Shown: positions 41,638 to 49,912 of the stretch, piece after piece | Layout: each line of letters begins with the position of its first letter | Position numbering within the stretch: the first letter of the stretch is position 1 | From: JAGOBP01 sp046328575 | GTDB lineage: Bacteria; Chloroflexota; Anaerolineae; Fen-1058 | Direction: 5' to 3' | DNA length: 64,000 nt | NCBI GenBank assembly: GCA_046328575.1 | Contig: JAXLWI010000013.1 | Span: 11,602 to 75,601 of the forward strand | Position numbers and translations under genes: made by a program | The notes under the pieces: model-generated | Told to the model about the DNA's origin: nothing | The model's input: only the letters and a program-made list of their open reading frames with translations | The model's database searches: none

Positions 41638-42411
41638 TTAGCGACCTTGCCAGTTAGCCGAACGCTTTTCGATGAAGGCCTGCATGCCCTCTTTTTGATC
41701 GGCTGTGGCAAACAAGAGGTAGAACAAGCGCCTCTCAAATTCGAGGCCGTCGCTGAGCGAGGTGTCAAATGCTTTATTGACGGCTTCTTTGGCCAATCGC
41801 ACGGCCAGCGGGGCGCGTGCGGCGATTTCATTAGCCAATTTTAGGGCTTCAGCCAGATACACTTCCACTGGCACGACGCGCGCCACCAAGCCAGCCTGCT
41901 CGGCATCACGCGCCGTTAACGATCGGCCGGTCAGCACCATGTCCATCGCTTTGCTCTTGCCGATGGCGCGCGTCAAACGCTGCGTACCACCCGCGCCCGG
42001 AATCACGCCCAGGTTGATCTCCGGTTGGCCGAACTGCGCCGACTCCGACGCAAGGATCAAATCACATACCATCGCCAGTTCGCAGCCACCACCCAGACAA
42101 TAGCCAGACACCGCCGCGATGATGGGTTTCTTGATCTGCTTGATGCGATCCCAGCGTTTGATGTTATCGCGCAGCAGCATCTCAACCGCTGTAGCATCGG
42201 CCATCTCTTTGATGTCCGCCCCTGCCGCAAAGGCGCGTTGATTGCCGGTAATGACAATACAGCCAACTGAGTGGTCTTGATCAAACGCCTCCAATGCCGT
42301 CACGACTTCTTCCATGACAGTGACATTCAGGGCGTTGAGTTGCTGCGGCCGATTGAGCTGGATCAGCCCAGCGTGCTCGACTGTGGATACGAGCAGCGAG
42401 GTGTACATCAT
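41638..42411 (-). CDS. Enoyl-CoA hydratase
   Basis: A 257-residue crotonase hydrating trans-2-enoyl-CoA in beta-oxidation. RAFAAGADIKEMAD is the first oxyanion-hole segment. SGYCLGGGCELAMVCD and GQPEINLGVIPGAGGTQRL contain the two catalytic-glutamate regions of bona fide hydratases, which suggests a working enzyme. GGGGAGG precedes ATG 42411. Confidence 0.87.
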   Translation of the reverse strand: MMYTSLLVSTVEHAGLIQLNRPQQLNALNVTVMEEVVTALEAFDQDHSVGCIVITGNQRAFAAGADIKEMADATAVEMLLRDNIKRWDRIKQIKKPIIAAVSGYCLGGGCELAMVCDLILASESAQFGQPEINLGVIPGAGGTQRLTRAIGKSKAMDMVLTGRSLTARDAEQAGLVARVVPVEVYLAEALKLANEIAARAPLAVRLAKEAVNKAFDTSLSDGLEFERRLFYLLFATADQKEGMQAFIEKRSANWQGR

Positions 42412-42429
42412 GTCGTCCTCCCCTGAACG

Positions 42430-43887
42430 TTATTCGCACCAGCGCTTGATGTACTCGAATGACTGCGTGGCCAGCACCGCCCCCGCCTTAGTTCGCAGGG
42501 TGATCACCACCCGATCGGACGTCAGCGGCCCGACGACTTTGGTGCAGTCAACGCGCACGCCGACGCGCAGCACTTGCTCGCCCGCGCCGACATCCGCCAG
42601 ATCGTGGCTGATGACAAACGGTTCAACGGCCGGTACGCCCATCGACAAGGTGCCAACCGGGCTGATGTTGTCTGGCCGCACGTATGTCCGGAAAGATAAG
42701 CTCAGCAGTTCCGGCGTATCGGTACGCGGCACTAACAGTGTGAACGCCTCGATGGTGAGCGTGGGCGTGGCGGTCGGACGCAGGCGGCGCGGCGTTGGCG
42801 CGAGCGTGCGCGTGGCGGTCGCCGAAATTGTAGGCGTAATCGCAACTGCCGATGCCGTAGTCGCTGTCGGTAACTGCGTTGGCACAGTCGTCGCCGGTGA
42901 GGCTGGCGGCTGAGTTTGAGTGGGTGTCGCATTGATCACGGCAACTGTCGCGGCAGTCGTTCGCGACGGAGCCAGCGTAACGATTGAGGTAGGTGAAGCA
43001 ATCGGCGCAGCGGTTGGCGTGCGGCTGGACAACATCGCGATCAATCCGGCGACGATCCCTAACCCGATCACGCCTCCAACCAGCCAGCCCCAACTTCCTC
43101 CCGCTCGGCGCGGACGAATTCGCCGCACTTCAATCGCCGCCTCACCTGTCGCAATTGGCGCAGTCGCAGCCGCTTTCGAGGTATGCGCTTGCGTAAAGGC
43201 GGCGGCAAATTCCAGCGGCGTGGCGTAGCGTTGAGCTGGATCGAACACCAACGCTTTGGTCAACACCGATTCCAAAGCAGGCGAAATCTTCGACCCTGAA
43301 GTATTCGCCGGGAAATGCTGATCGATCGGGGCATGGCCAGTGATCACCTCGACGACAATCGCCGCGAGGCTGTACACATCCGATCGGCTGTCTGGCGTCT
43401 TCGCGCCTTTCAATTCCGGCGCTTGATAGTCCGACGGTTGAGGCGTTAAGCCGATATCGCTGATGAACGCATTGCCGGAATGATCGAGCAAAATGTTGGA
43501 CGGCTTGAGGTTCCCGTGTGCCAGACCATGCTGCTCCACGTAATCCAGCGCGGGCGCGACCTGTGCCATCAGGCGATCGATCTCGTCCGATGTCAAGCGG
43601 TGCGCGCGCAATTTGGTTTCGAGGCTGCCGGCGGGCATGTAGCGCATCACCCAATAACCACACCCGTTCGCCTCACCGCTGGCATACACAGGCAACACAT
43701 GCGTGTGATCGAAGGTGGCGAGCAGCGCGCCCAGGCGCTTGAGCGCTTCAGCAGATGTGGTCGCGTCGAACACTTTCAACGCCACATAGCGCTCGACCGG
43801 GTGCTGCCGCGCGACATGTACTTCGGCGCTGCGGCCGCGCCCCAACGACTGCGTGATCTGATAGCCGTCGATGAATTGTCCGATCAT
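42430..43887 (-). CDS. Membrane Ser/Thr kinase-like protein, predicted pseudokinase
   Basis: A 485-residue protein: kinase fold (1-220), one membrane helix (about 240-262), a Thr/Ala/Pro-rich spacer, and an extracytoplasmic beta domain (about 375-485). The lysine K38 in VALKVF is present, but the catalytic loop reads H-G-N126-L-K-P-S-N instead of H-R-D, so the base Asp is Asn, and DFG is D144-I-G. It is probably catalytically weak or a signalling scaffold. It lies 13 bases downstream of the R2lox gene, in the same direction. Confidence 0.8.
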   Translation of the reverse strand: MIGQFIDGYQITQSLGRGRSAEVHVARQHPVERYVALKVFDATTSAEALKRLGALLATFDHTHVLPVYASGEANGCGYWVMRYMPAGSLETKLRAHRLTSDEIDRLMAQVAPALDYVEQHGLAHGNLKPSNILLDHSGNAFISDIGLTPQPSDYQAPELKGAKTPDSRSDVYSLAAIVVEVITGHAPIDQHFPANTSGSKISPALESVLTKALVFDPAQRYATPLEFAAAFTQAHTSKAAATAPIATGEAAIEVRRIRPRRAGGSWGWLVGGVIGLGIVAGLIAMLSSRTPTAAPIASPTSIVTLAPSRTTAATVAVINATPTQTQPPASPATTVPTQLPTATTASAVAITPTISATATRTLAPTPRRLRPTATPTLTIEAFTLLVPRTDTPELLSLSFRTYVRPDNISPVGTLSMGVPAVEPFVISHDLADVGAGEQVLRVGVRVDCTKVVGPLTSDRVVITLRTKAGAVLATQSFEYIKRWCE

Positions 43888-43900
43888 GGCAGGAGGTCAA

Positions 43901-44767
43901 TCAGCCGGCCCAGCCATAACGCTGGGTGACAACCGGCGGCGGCTCGGGCTGATAGTCACGCGCCCGATCGATTGCTGAGATTCGCTTGGTAAACTGTTCG
44001 CTGGCATACGTCACCAGTTCGGCGATATCCAAGTTGAATGGAATTGTATCGCCGTAAGGCAGGAACGTATCGCCGACAATCGCCAGCGCGCTCGGCAATA
44101 TCTCGTTCATCCGATATTCAATGGTCGACCACAGGTCCGGCTGCGCGCGGACGTGCCGCTGCAGGAAATATACGCCAAAGGCGATATGCCGAGCCTCGTC
44201 GCGTTGAATCAGTTCAATCCCTTGCACCAGGCCGGGCAACAAGTGCCGCTCTTTCAAGGCCTGATAGAAGCCGTGGTAGCCGGTCTCGGCCAGTACCCCT
44301 TCGACGATCATGTGATAGATTACACTGGCTTCCACCTGGGCCGCCGCCGAGTTGTCGGTCAGCAAGCGATTCAACGCCTCCGGCAGGGCTTGTTGAAAAA
44401 TCGGGGCATAGTGCGGACCTAGAAACGCGGCCAGATCGACCTTGTCGCCGATCACCTGATCGAACCAGCGATCGAAGAACTCCACGTGCTTGGCTTCTTC
44501 AAAGATCTGTGTGGCCAGGAAGAATTCATCTTCAAGATGAACGCCTTCACGCCGGATCGCGATGAGTAACGGCGCCAGATCGCGGGTTACGGCTTCCTCG
44601 CCCATGTGAAACAATGCCACCACCCGCAGGATCAGATCGCGCTCCACTTCAGACAGCGTAGTCCAATCGCGCCGGTCGCGGGCGCAGTCGATATCCAGCG
44701 GATCCCACAGCAGTTTTTTCGCTTTGTGATAATCGACCATCGGCAGCAATTGATGATTCAGACGCAC
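43901..44767 (-). CDS. R2-like ligand-binding oxidase (R2lox)
   Basis: A 288-residue ferritin-like protein of the R2lox group, which carries a Mn/Fe centre and a bound fatty-acid-like ligand. Metal-ligand regions are FHMGEEAV, FEEAKHVEFF, VEGVLAETGY and QRDEARHIAF. The tyrosine in ETGYHGFY fits the Tyr used in the ether crosslink of this family. It is clearly not the radical-bearing R2 of ribonucleotide reductase, since no NrdA-like gene is near. Its function is unknown but probably oxidative. Confidence 0.82.
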   Translation of the reverse strand: MRLNHQLLPMVDYHKAKKLLWDPLDIDCARDRRDWTTLSEVERDLILRVVALFHMGEEAVTRDLAPLLIAIRREGVHLEDEFFLATQIFEEAKHVEFFDRWFDQVIGDKVDLAAFLGPHYAPIFQQALPEALNRLLTDNSAAAQVEASVIYHMIVEGVLAETGYHGFYQALKERHLLPGLVQGIELIQRDEARHIAFGVYFLQRHVRAQPDLWSTIEYRMNEILPSALAIVGDTFLPYGDTIPFNLDIAELVTYASEQFTKRISAIDRARDYQPEPPPVVTQRYGWAG

Positions 44768-44835
44768 ACCACTCCTTTCAAATCAAGGAGAGCATAACTC
44801 GCTAAGAATAAATTCAGACTATTAGTTCAATTCGT

Positions 44836-45438
44836 TCACTTCACCAGATCAAAAGAATCAACCATGCTTTGATAGCGTTCGGGAAAACGGCCTTGTTCTG
44901 GCCCGATGTAGACCAGCGCATAGCCGCGCAAATTATCCAGCAACATGATGAGACGCGCCTTGAGTTTGCTCCCGTCTTTTTCAAACGTCGCTTCCGTGGC
45001 GATTGCGTCGCGGCCGTTAACCGTCACCAGGCTAGGTGTGGCAAACGCGAGCGCGGGCGCCGATTGATCGTTGTCGAATACGGCTTGAATTGAGTCCACT
45101 TGCCGATTCGCAAAACTTTCGAGCGTCTCTGTCGTGGTTAAGGTCTGCACAAAAACCACCACTAAGGTTTTGGAGTCTTGGCCTGGCACGAAAGTAACCG
45201 CATGCAGGCTGGTCGGCGTTTCCGTGCCGAGCACCTCACGTCGATCTTCTGCGACCTGCCACGGCTCAGGCCGCATCACACGAAAGCCAAGGCTCGGATT
45301 GCGATACTCGACGAAGCGGCTGTCATCTACCGCAGGTTGAGGCAGCAAGTTGCCGCGCGTCAACAACGGCACACCAACTAGCAACAGCACCCCAAACAAC
45401 AGAATAATAGCAAAAAAAGGCGATTTCAGATTACGCAC
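44836..45438 (-). CDS. Membrane-anchored PsbP-like protein
   Basis: A 200-residue protein with an N-terminal hydrophobic anchor (residues about 8-26) and an extracytoplasmic domain of the PsbP/Mog1 type, beginning with YRNPSLGFRVMRPEPWQV and ending with RFPERYQSMVDSFDLVK. Such domains are common in secreted proteins of Gram-positive and Chloroflexota cells and have no defined activity. There is no lipobox. Confidence 0.6.
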   Translation of the reverse strand: MRNLKSPFFAIILLFGVLLLVGVPLLTRGNLLPQPAVDDSRFVEYRNPSLGFRVMRPEPWQVAEDRREVLGTETPTSLHAVTFVPGQDSKTLVVVFVQTLTTTETLESFANRQVDSIQAVFDNDQSAPALAFATPSLVTVNGRDAIATEATFEKDGSKLKARLIMLLDNLRGYALVYIGPEQGRFPERYQSMVDSFDLVK

Positions 45439-45484
45439 ACTGCTCCTAATTTAACGAGTAAAGAATGACGTGTGAACAATCAGA

Positions 45485-46237
45485 CTACAGCATGACTTTG
45501 CCGCCATCCACGTTGATGGCCTGGCCAGTGATATAGCGCGCCGCATCCGAACATAGAAACAACACTAACCCGGTTACATCGTCCGGTTCGCCTAAGCGCC
45601 CCAGTGGAATATCTTCCAGCCACTTCTTCAGCTGCGCTTCGTTGTCACGCAGATGCGCCGTCATCTCAGTGACGATCACGCCTGGACACACGGCATTCAC
45701 GCGAATGTTGTATGCAGCGAATTCACGCGCACACTCTTTGGTGAAACCGATCAGCCCCGTCTTGCTGGCCACGTAAGCCGATCGATCCCGTAAGCCAAAC
45801 GCTCGCCCGGCGATCGATGCGATGTTAACGATCACGCCGCCGCCCTGCTTCTGCATCATGCGGCCCACACTCTGCGAGCAAATAAACGCGCCTTTCAAAT
45901 TCACGTCGATGGTGCGATTCCAATCCCATTCGTCCAACTGCAAGATCGGCTTATGCGGTTCGACGCCTGCGTTATTGATCAGCACGTCGACACGCCCCCA
46001 ACGATCCTCAATATCGATCAACATCGACTGTACAGCCATCTTGTTAGCCACGTCAGCGTGACAGGCAATCGCCTCGCCGCCCCGAGTTTTGATCGCAATT
46101 GCTGTGGCTTCGCACGAATCAGGGTTGACGTCGTTGACAGCAACGCGCGCACCCTCAGCCGCAAAGGCCAACGCAATCGCCTTGCCAATGCCGCGCCCTG
46201 CCCCCGTGACTAACACCACCTGATCTTTGAAACTCAA
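45485..46237 (-). CDS. Short-chain dehydrogenase/reductase, FabG-like
   Basis: A 250-residue classical SDR. TGAGRGIGKAIALAF is the nucleotide site, NNAG the structural motif, S-Y-K are present (catalytic YVASK), and the C-terminus ends GQAINVDGGKVML. It reduces a 3-oxoacyl or other keto group with NAD(P)H. It starts at TTG 46237, overlapping the stop of the upstream crotonase as TTGA, with GGAGG 9 bases before. The two are therefore translationally coupled. Confidence 0.83.
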   Translation of the reverse strand: MSFKDQVVLVTGAGRGIGKAIALAFAAEGARVAVNDVNPDSCEATAIAIKTRGGEAIACHADVANKMAVQSMLIDIEDRWGRVDVLINNAGVEPHKPILQLDEWDWNRTIDVNLKGAFICSQSVGRMMQKQGGGVIVNIASIAGRAFGLRDRSAYVASKTGLIGFTKECAREFAAYNIRVNAVCPGVIVTEMTAHLRDNEAQLKKWLEDIPLGRLGEPDDVTGLVLFLCSDAARYITGQAINVDGGKVML

Positions 46238-47193
46238 GATAACTTACCTCCACATTTGCCGCAGAATTCAAACTGCGCCGGTAGATTGGTGGCCCCGCAA
46301 TGCGGACACGTCTTGAGCGGTGCCCCGTGCGGATACTCGGCAGACCGATCGGTTTCAGCACGTTCGCGCAGCGCGTCGTAATCGGGACGGCGCTTCTCCG
46401 CAAAAGACCGCACGCCTTCGAAGACTTCCGGCGATGTGTTATGGATCGCCAGCCAGTCCCGCGCATGGCCGATGGTCATATGCCACGCGAAATCCTTCCA
46501 GAAGTTGAGTTGTTGACGAGTATACCGCATGATCTCCGGGAACTTGGCGATCAACTTCTGCGCCAACTCTTCGACCGCGGCATCCAATTGAGCACGCGGC
46601 ACCACCCGATTGACCAGGCCCCACTCCACGGCCTGCTGGGCCGAGATCGGTTCGTTGAGCATCAGGATTTCACGCGCCCGACGCTCACCCACGACCAACG
46701 GCAGCCATTGCGTCGCGCCCGCCGCCGCCACCGATCCGTGACTCGCGCCAACCTGCCGAATGTAAATGTCGTCGGCCGCAATCGCCAGATCGCACGACAA
46801 ATTGAATTCGTTGCCGCCACCCACGACGATCCCGTTCAGGCGTGCAATCGTCGGCTTGCCCACGTTGCGCAGCTTTTCGTGCGCGTCGATGAATGCGCCC
46901 ATCCATTTGTAGTAATCGCGTGGCCGTTCGACGAATTGCTGCTGCTCGATCATATCTGCGCCGGTGCAGAAAGCCCGCTCGCCTGCGCCCGTCAACACCA
47001 CTACAGCCACACTGTCATCAAAAGCCGCATCATGCAGCGCAGTAGTCAGTTCAAGCAACAGCGGATAGTTGACACAGTTCAATACGTCCGGCCGATTGAA
47101 CGTAAGCGTGGCGACCCGGTTCTCTTTGCGATAGAGAATATATCTGAAGTCATAACTATCTGCCGGTTGCCCGGTATACACACGCTCCGTCAT
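46234..47193 (-). CDS. Crotonase with C-terminal zinc ribbon, Oah/BamA-like
   Basis: A 319-residue crotonase. Segments such as FIDAHEKLRNVGKPTIARLN, VVGGGNEFNLSCDLAIAADD, GATQWLPLVVGERRAREIL and QQLNFWKDFAWHMT recall the ring-opening 6-oxocyclohexenecarbonyl-CoA hydrolase subfamily (Oah/BamA) of anaerobic benzoyl-CoA degradation, from memory rather than a search. The C-terminus carries a zinc ribbon, CPHC and CGKC, unusual in crotonases. ATG 47193 follows the EthD stop by one base. No benzoyl-CoA reductase is in the window, so the pathway is open. Confidence 0.72.
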   Translation of the reverse strand: MTERVYTGQPADSYDFRYILYRKENRVATLTFNRPDVLNCVNYPLLLELTTALHDAAFDDSVAVVVLTGAGERAFCTGADMIEQQQFVERPRDYYKWMGAFIDAHEKLRNVGKPTIARLNGIVVGGGNEFNLSCDLAIAADDIYIRQVGASHGSVAAAGATQWLPLVVGERRAREILMLNEPISAQQAVEWGLVNRVVPRAQLDAAVEELAQKLIAKFPEIMRYTRQQLNFWKDFAWHMTIGHARDWLAIHNTSPEVFEGVRSFAEKRRPDYDALRERAETDRSAEYPHGAPLKTCPHCGATNLPAQFEFCGKCGGKLS

Positions 47194-47194
47194 G

Positions 47195-47521
47195 CTAATT
47201 GCCACCCGGCCTGACTTCGTCTTCATAAGACTCGGCCACCATCAACGTCACGAGGTCTTTAGCAAACGACATCAGGTCCGCTCCGGCCGCCTGATTCTCT
47301 TCAGACCGCATGGCTTGTTTATAGGTGTCCATGTTATCGAAGTACATCTCGAACATCATGTAATACGGCGCGGCCCCATCGGGCGCAGCCATGATGCGCG
47401 TCCATTCGGTCTTACGCAGGCCGGGAATCTTCTCGACCAGGCGCAAATGGACATTAGCATAGTGATGCTCAAAGGCTTCGATATCTTCGGGTTGCTTGTA
47501 GAGAGCGATGAGTTTGATCAT
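47195..47521 (-). CDS. EthD-family protein
   Basis: A 108-residue ferredoxin-fold dimeric alpha-beta barrel protein. IKLIALYKQPEDIEAFEHHYANVHLRLVEKIPGL is the usual EthD opening with the conserved His-Tyr region, and PYYMMFEMYFDNMDTYKQA the second half. EthD-like proteins accompany degradation pathways without a defined reaction. First gene of a tight operon (EthD, crotonase, SDR). Confidence 0.75.
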   Translation of the reverse strand: MIKLIALYKQPEDIEAFEHHYANVHLRLVEKIPGLRKTEWTRIMAAPDGAAPYYMMFEMYFDNMDTYKQAMRSEENQAAGADLMSFAKDLVTLMVAESYEDEVRPGGN

Positions 47522-47550
47522 GAACGCTCCGCGCTGAGGAACAACAAATC

Positions 47551-47567
47551 TTCAGCCAGAGGCTGAA
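47551..47567 (-). terminator. Terminator of the CAP gene
   Basis: TTCAGCC (47551-47557), a 3-base loop and GGCTGAA (47561-47567). The minus strand continues GATTTGTTGTT. Confidence 0.65.
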
Positions 47568-47576
47568 CTTGAACTC

Positions 47577-47585
47577 ATTATATCA
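47577..47585 (-). promoter_or_regulatory. Extended -10 promoter of the EthD operon
   Basis: TGATATAAT on the minus strand (47585-47577) is an extended -10 element; no -35 box was found. The CAP terminator lies just downstream of it, which makes its use uncertain. Confidence 0.4.
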
Positions 47586-47591
47586 CTCGAC

Positions 47592-48878
47592 TCAAGCCTT
47601 GCGTCGACTGATAATCCGCACGGCGAGCGCCACCACCCCGATCGTGAGTACCGCGGCCTGCAGACCGCAGATCAGAATCAGCGCATCGCTGGGAGCACGA
47701 TCGAACAAGGCGATCAGCGGCCGTTCGGTCGGAACGGGTCGCGGCGCAGGTGGCGTCAAGCGCGAAGCCGATACGCTGGTTGGAAACACAATCGCCACGG
47801 CTTGCGCCGTCGACGTGGGTGGCTGAAGCGTGATCATTTGAACCGTTGGCGTCGACGCGGGCGTGCTCGTTTCGAGCGGCGCGGGTGCGACTGTCGGTTC
47901 AGTGGTCGCTGTTGCTGCCGGCGTCGATGTGGCGGCGGTGGTTGGTGTGGCGGTCGCAGTTGGCGTGGGAGTTGTTGTCGCTGCGGCCGTGCCAGTCGGT
48001 TGTGGAGTGGCCGTCGTCGTGGCTGCTGAAGTGGCGGTGGCTTGTGCAGTTGAGGTCGCCGCCGTGGTCGCGGTCGCTGTAGTCGTCGGTGTCACCGTTT
48101 CCGTCGCCACCAGGTCGGCCACATTGACCACACGCGTCATCTTAGTCCCGCGTTTCAACTCGTCGCGCAACTCAACCGTCAGTGTATGCGCCCCGGGCGC
48201 ATTCGACAGCGTAAAGGGCACACTGGCCGCCCACGGCACCCAAGGCAGACTATTCAAATCAGTGCCCTCGCCAATCCGCATTTGAACGGCCTGTCCCATC
48301 AGCGTAACGCCATCGCCGGTCGTGATGTTGTCTTCGTTGGTCAGCAACAGCGTCACATTCGGCGGTGTGCCTGTAACGAAAAACGGCAGCACGTTGGGCT
48401 GCGCGCCAAAATCGAGCGTAAAGTAGGTCCCTTTGTCGCTAGCCGCAAAGGCCACGCCGATTTCACGATAACGCGTGTTGATTAAGTTGGAGCGATGCGC
48501 TTGCGAATTGATCCAGAAATTCCAGGCATCGTCGACGGTCGCCGTCTGCCCGCCGTAGATGTTTTCGCCCCAAATGCCAAAGTTGCGCCAGAACCCGTAG
48601 CCTGACGCGCGAATGCGCGAATCCATCGTCGAGCCATCCGAGCCGGTGTGATCGACGAAGCCATACGTGGCCATGTCAGTGCTGTGGCGCTGTGCCGCCG
48701 CAGTGAGTTTGTCGCTGACCGCCAGCGGCAGCAAGCCGCTTTGAGTGCGCAGCGCATTGATGCGCGTCAACAGATCAGAAACCGGATCGGCCTGGGCAAC
48801 CGTAAGGCGCACCAGTCCGGCCAGAAGCGCCAAGGCCAACAACAGGTTGAATACAGGTCGCACAACGCGGACTAACAT
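47592..48878 (-). CDS. Secreted CAP-domain (SCP/PR1) protein with C-terminal anchor
   Basis: A 428-residue exported protein: signal peptide (1-25), CAP domain (about 28-160) with RHSTDMATYGFVDHTGSDGS, GENIYGG and WINSQAHRSNLINTRYREIGV, a beta domain (about 170-265), a long Thr/Ala/Pro-rich stalk, and a C-terminal membrane helix plus RRKA. This layout displays the CAP domain outside the cell. Bacterial CAP proteins may be proteases or cell-wall binders; the His and Glu of the CAP site are present. ATG 48878 is chosen for the signal peptide. Confidence 0.82.
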   Translation of the reverse strand: MLVRVVRPVFNLLLALALLAGLVRLTVAQADPVSDLLTRINALRTQSGLLPLAVSDKLTAAAQRHSTDMATYGFVDHTGSDGSTMDSRIRASGYGFWRNFGIWGENIYGGQTATVDDAWNFWINSQAHRSNLINTRYREIGVAFAASDKGTYFTLDFGAQPNVLPFFVTGTPPNVTLLLTNEDNITTGDGVTLMGQAVQMRIGEGTDLNSLPWVPWAASVPFTLSNAPGAHTLTVELRDELKRGTKMTRVVNVADLVATETVTPTTTATATTAATSTAQATATSAATTTATPQPTGTAAATTTPTPTATATPTTAATSTPAATATTEPTVAPAPLETSTPASTPTVQMITLQPPTSTAQAVAIVFPTSVSASRLTPPAPRPVPTERPLIALFDRAPSDALILICGLQAAVLTIGVVALAVRIISRRKA

Positions 48879-48904
48879 GGGGCGAATTGTAACACGAGTG
48901 AAGG

Positions 48905-49852
48905 CTACCGCGCTGCGGCCAGTCTGAATTTGATGAAGATCCACGGCGCGAGCCATAACGCCCATAAAGCGATCAACGCGTAGCGCAGGTAGCGAAAGAT
49001 CTCGGCCGTCTCGATCGGTTCGCGCGGCAAAATCGCACCGAGACCGAAACGAATGATCACCACACCCAGCGCGCCGATCAATAAGCGCAGAGCATATTGC
49101 CGCCGCGAACCGCGCACATCAAAGCGTGCCGTGCGCCGCATCAAAATCAAGCCGAGGCCGCCGCCGAGTAGCAGCCCTTGATCGGCAATTGGAACGTCGA
49201 GATTGCGCGGATCGATCGGGCCGGCTTGTACCGGCCACTCCGGTGGATCGATCGCATTCGCGATTGAGGACCGTACGATCACCATCAGCACCAACAAGCT
49301 GATCGAAAAACACACAACGGCGACGATCTGTAATCCGATCGGTTTGGCGGTGACCCAGCGCGTAACGGGCGCTTGCAGGCGCGTGAAGACCATCAATACC
49401 AGCAGCCCGACGAACCAGCCGCCTAAAATATCGGCAGCGAAGTGTACGCCCAGATAGAGGCGCGAGGCAGCCACGCCGACGATGAGCACGCCAGCCACGA
49501 TCCACAACCAGCGTCGCTTGAGCGTTGAAGCCAGATAGCCGTACGCCGTAAACGACGATTGTGAGTGGCCCGACGGCAAGCCGTAACTCACCTCGGTGCT
49601 GATGGCCTTCACGCGGGTATCGATCCAATAGGGACGCGGCAGATGAAACATCCACTTGACCAGACTATTGGTGTAGCTGGAGAAGACCACGACCCACATC
49701 AGCCGCGCGCCGAGGCCGCTATCGACGCACCAATACAACACACCGACGATGACGACAAAGACCTCTTCCTGACCGAACAGCGAGATCAACTTCATCACGC
49801 TGTCGAGCGCAGGACTGAGCTGTTGGAGCACCAGATTCAGGCTAGTATCCAT
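48905..49852 (-). CDS. PAP2-family membrane phosphatase
   Basis: A 315-residue membrane protein of the phosphatidic acid phosphatase 2 superfamily. Motif 1 is K-W-M-F-H-L-P-R-P, motif 2 PSGHS and motif 3 S-R-L-Y-L-G-V-H-F-A-A-D, with catalytic histidines in motifs 2 and 3. It dephosphorylates a lipid phosphate such as undecaprenyl diphosphate or phosphatidate. The C-terminal half adds several helices. Immediately downstream of the zinc-ribbon gene, after a terminator. Confidence 0.85.
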   Translation of the reverse strand: MDTSLNLVLQQLSPALDSVMKLISLFGQEEVFVVIVGVLYWCVDSGLGARLMWVVVFSSYTNSLVKWMFHLPRPYWIDTRVKAISTEVSYGLPSGHSQSSFTAYGYLASTLKRRWLWIVAGVLIVGVAASRLYLGVHFAADILGGWFVGLLVLMVFTRLQAPVTRWVTAKPIGLQIVAVVCFSISLLVLMVIVRSSIANAIDPPEWPVQAGPIDPRNLDVPIADQGLLLGGGLGLILMRRTARFDVRGSRRQYALRLLIGALGVVIIRFGLGAILPREPIETAEIFRYLRYALIALWALWLAPWIFIKFRLAAAR

Positions 49853-49872
49853 ATGATACTCTCACCAAAACA

Positions 49873-49896
49873 GAGACGCTCCAGGCGGAGCGTCTC
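49873..49896 (-). terminator. Terminator of the zinc-ribbon membrane protein gene
   Basis: GAGACGCTCC (49873-49882), a 4-base loop and GGAGCGTCTC (49887-49896). The minus strand continues TGTTTTGG. Confidence 0.85.
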
Positions 49897-49912
49897 GATC
49901 GGATTCGGGCGA

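Noticed and set aside
46300..47214. 304-codon open frame on the plus strand
   Set aside because: Antisense to the zinc-ribbon crotonase; its composition is that of a GC-rich shadow frame.
47863..48285. Val/Ala/Gly-rich plus-strand frame
   Set aside because: It is the complement of the Thr/Ala/Pro-rich stalk of the CAP protein, which explains its low complexity.
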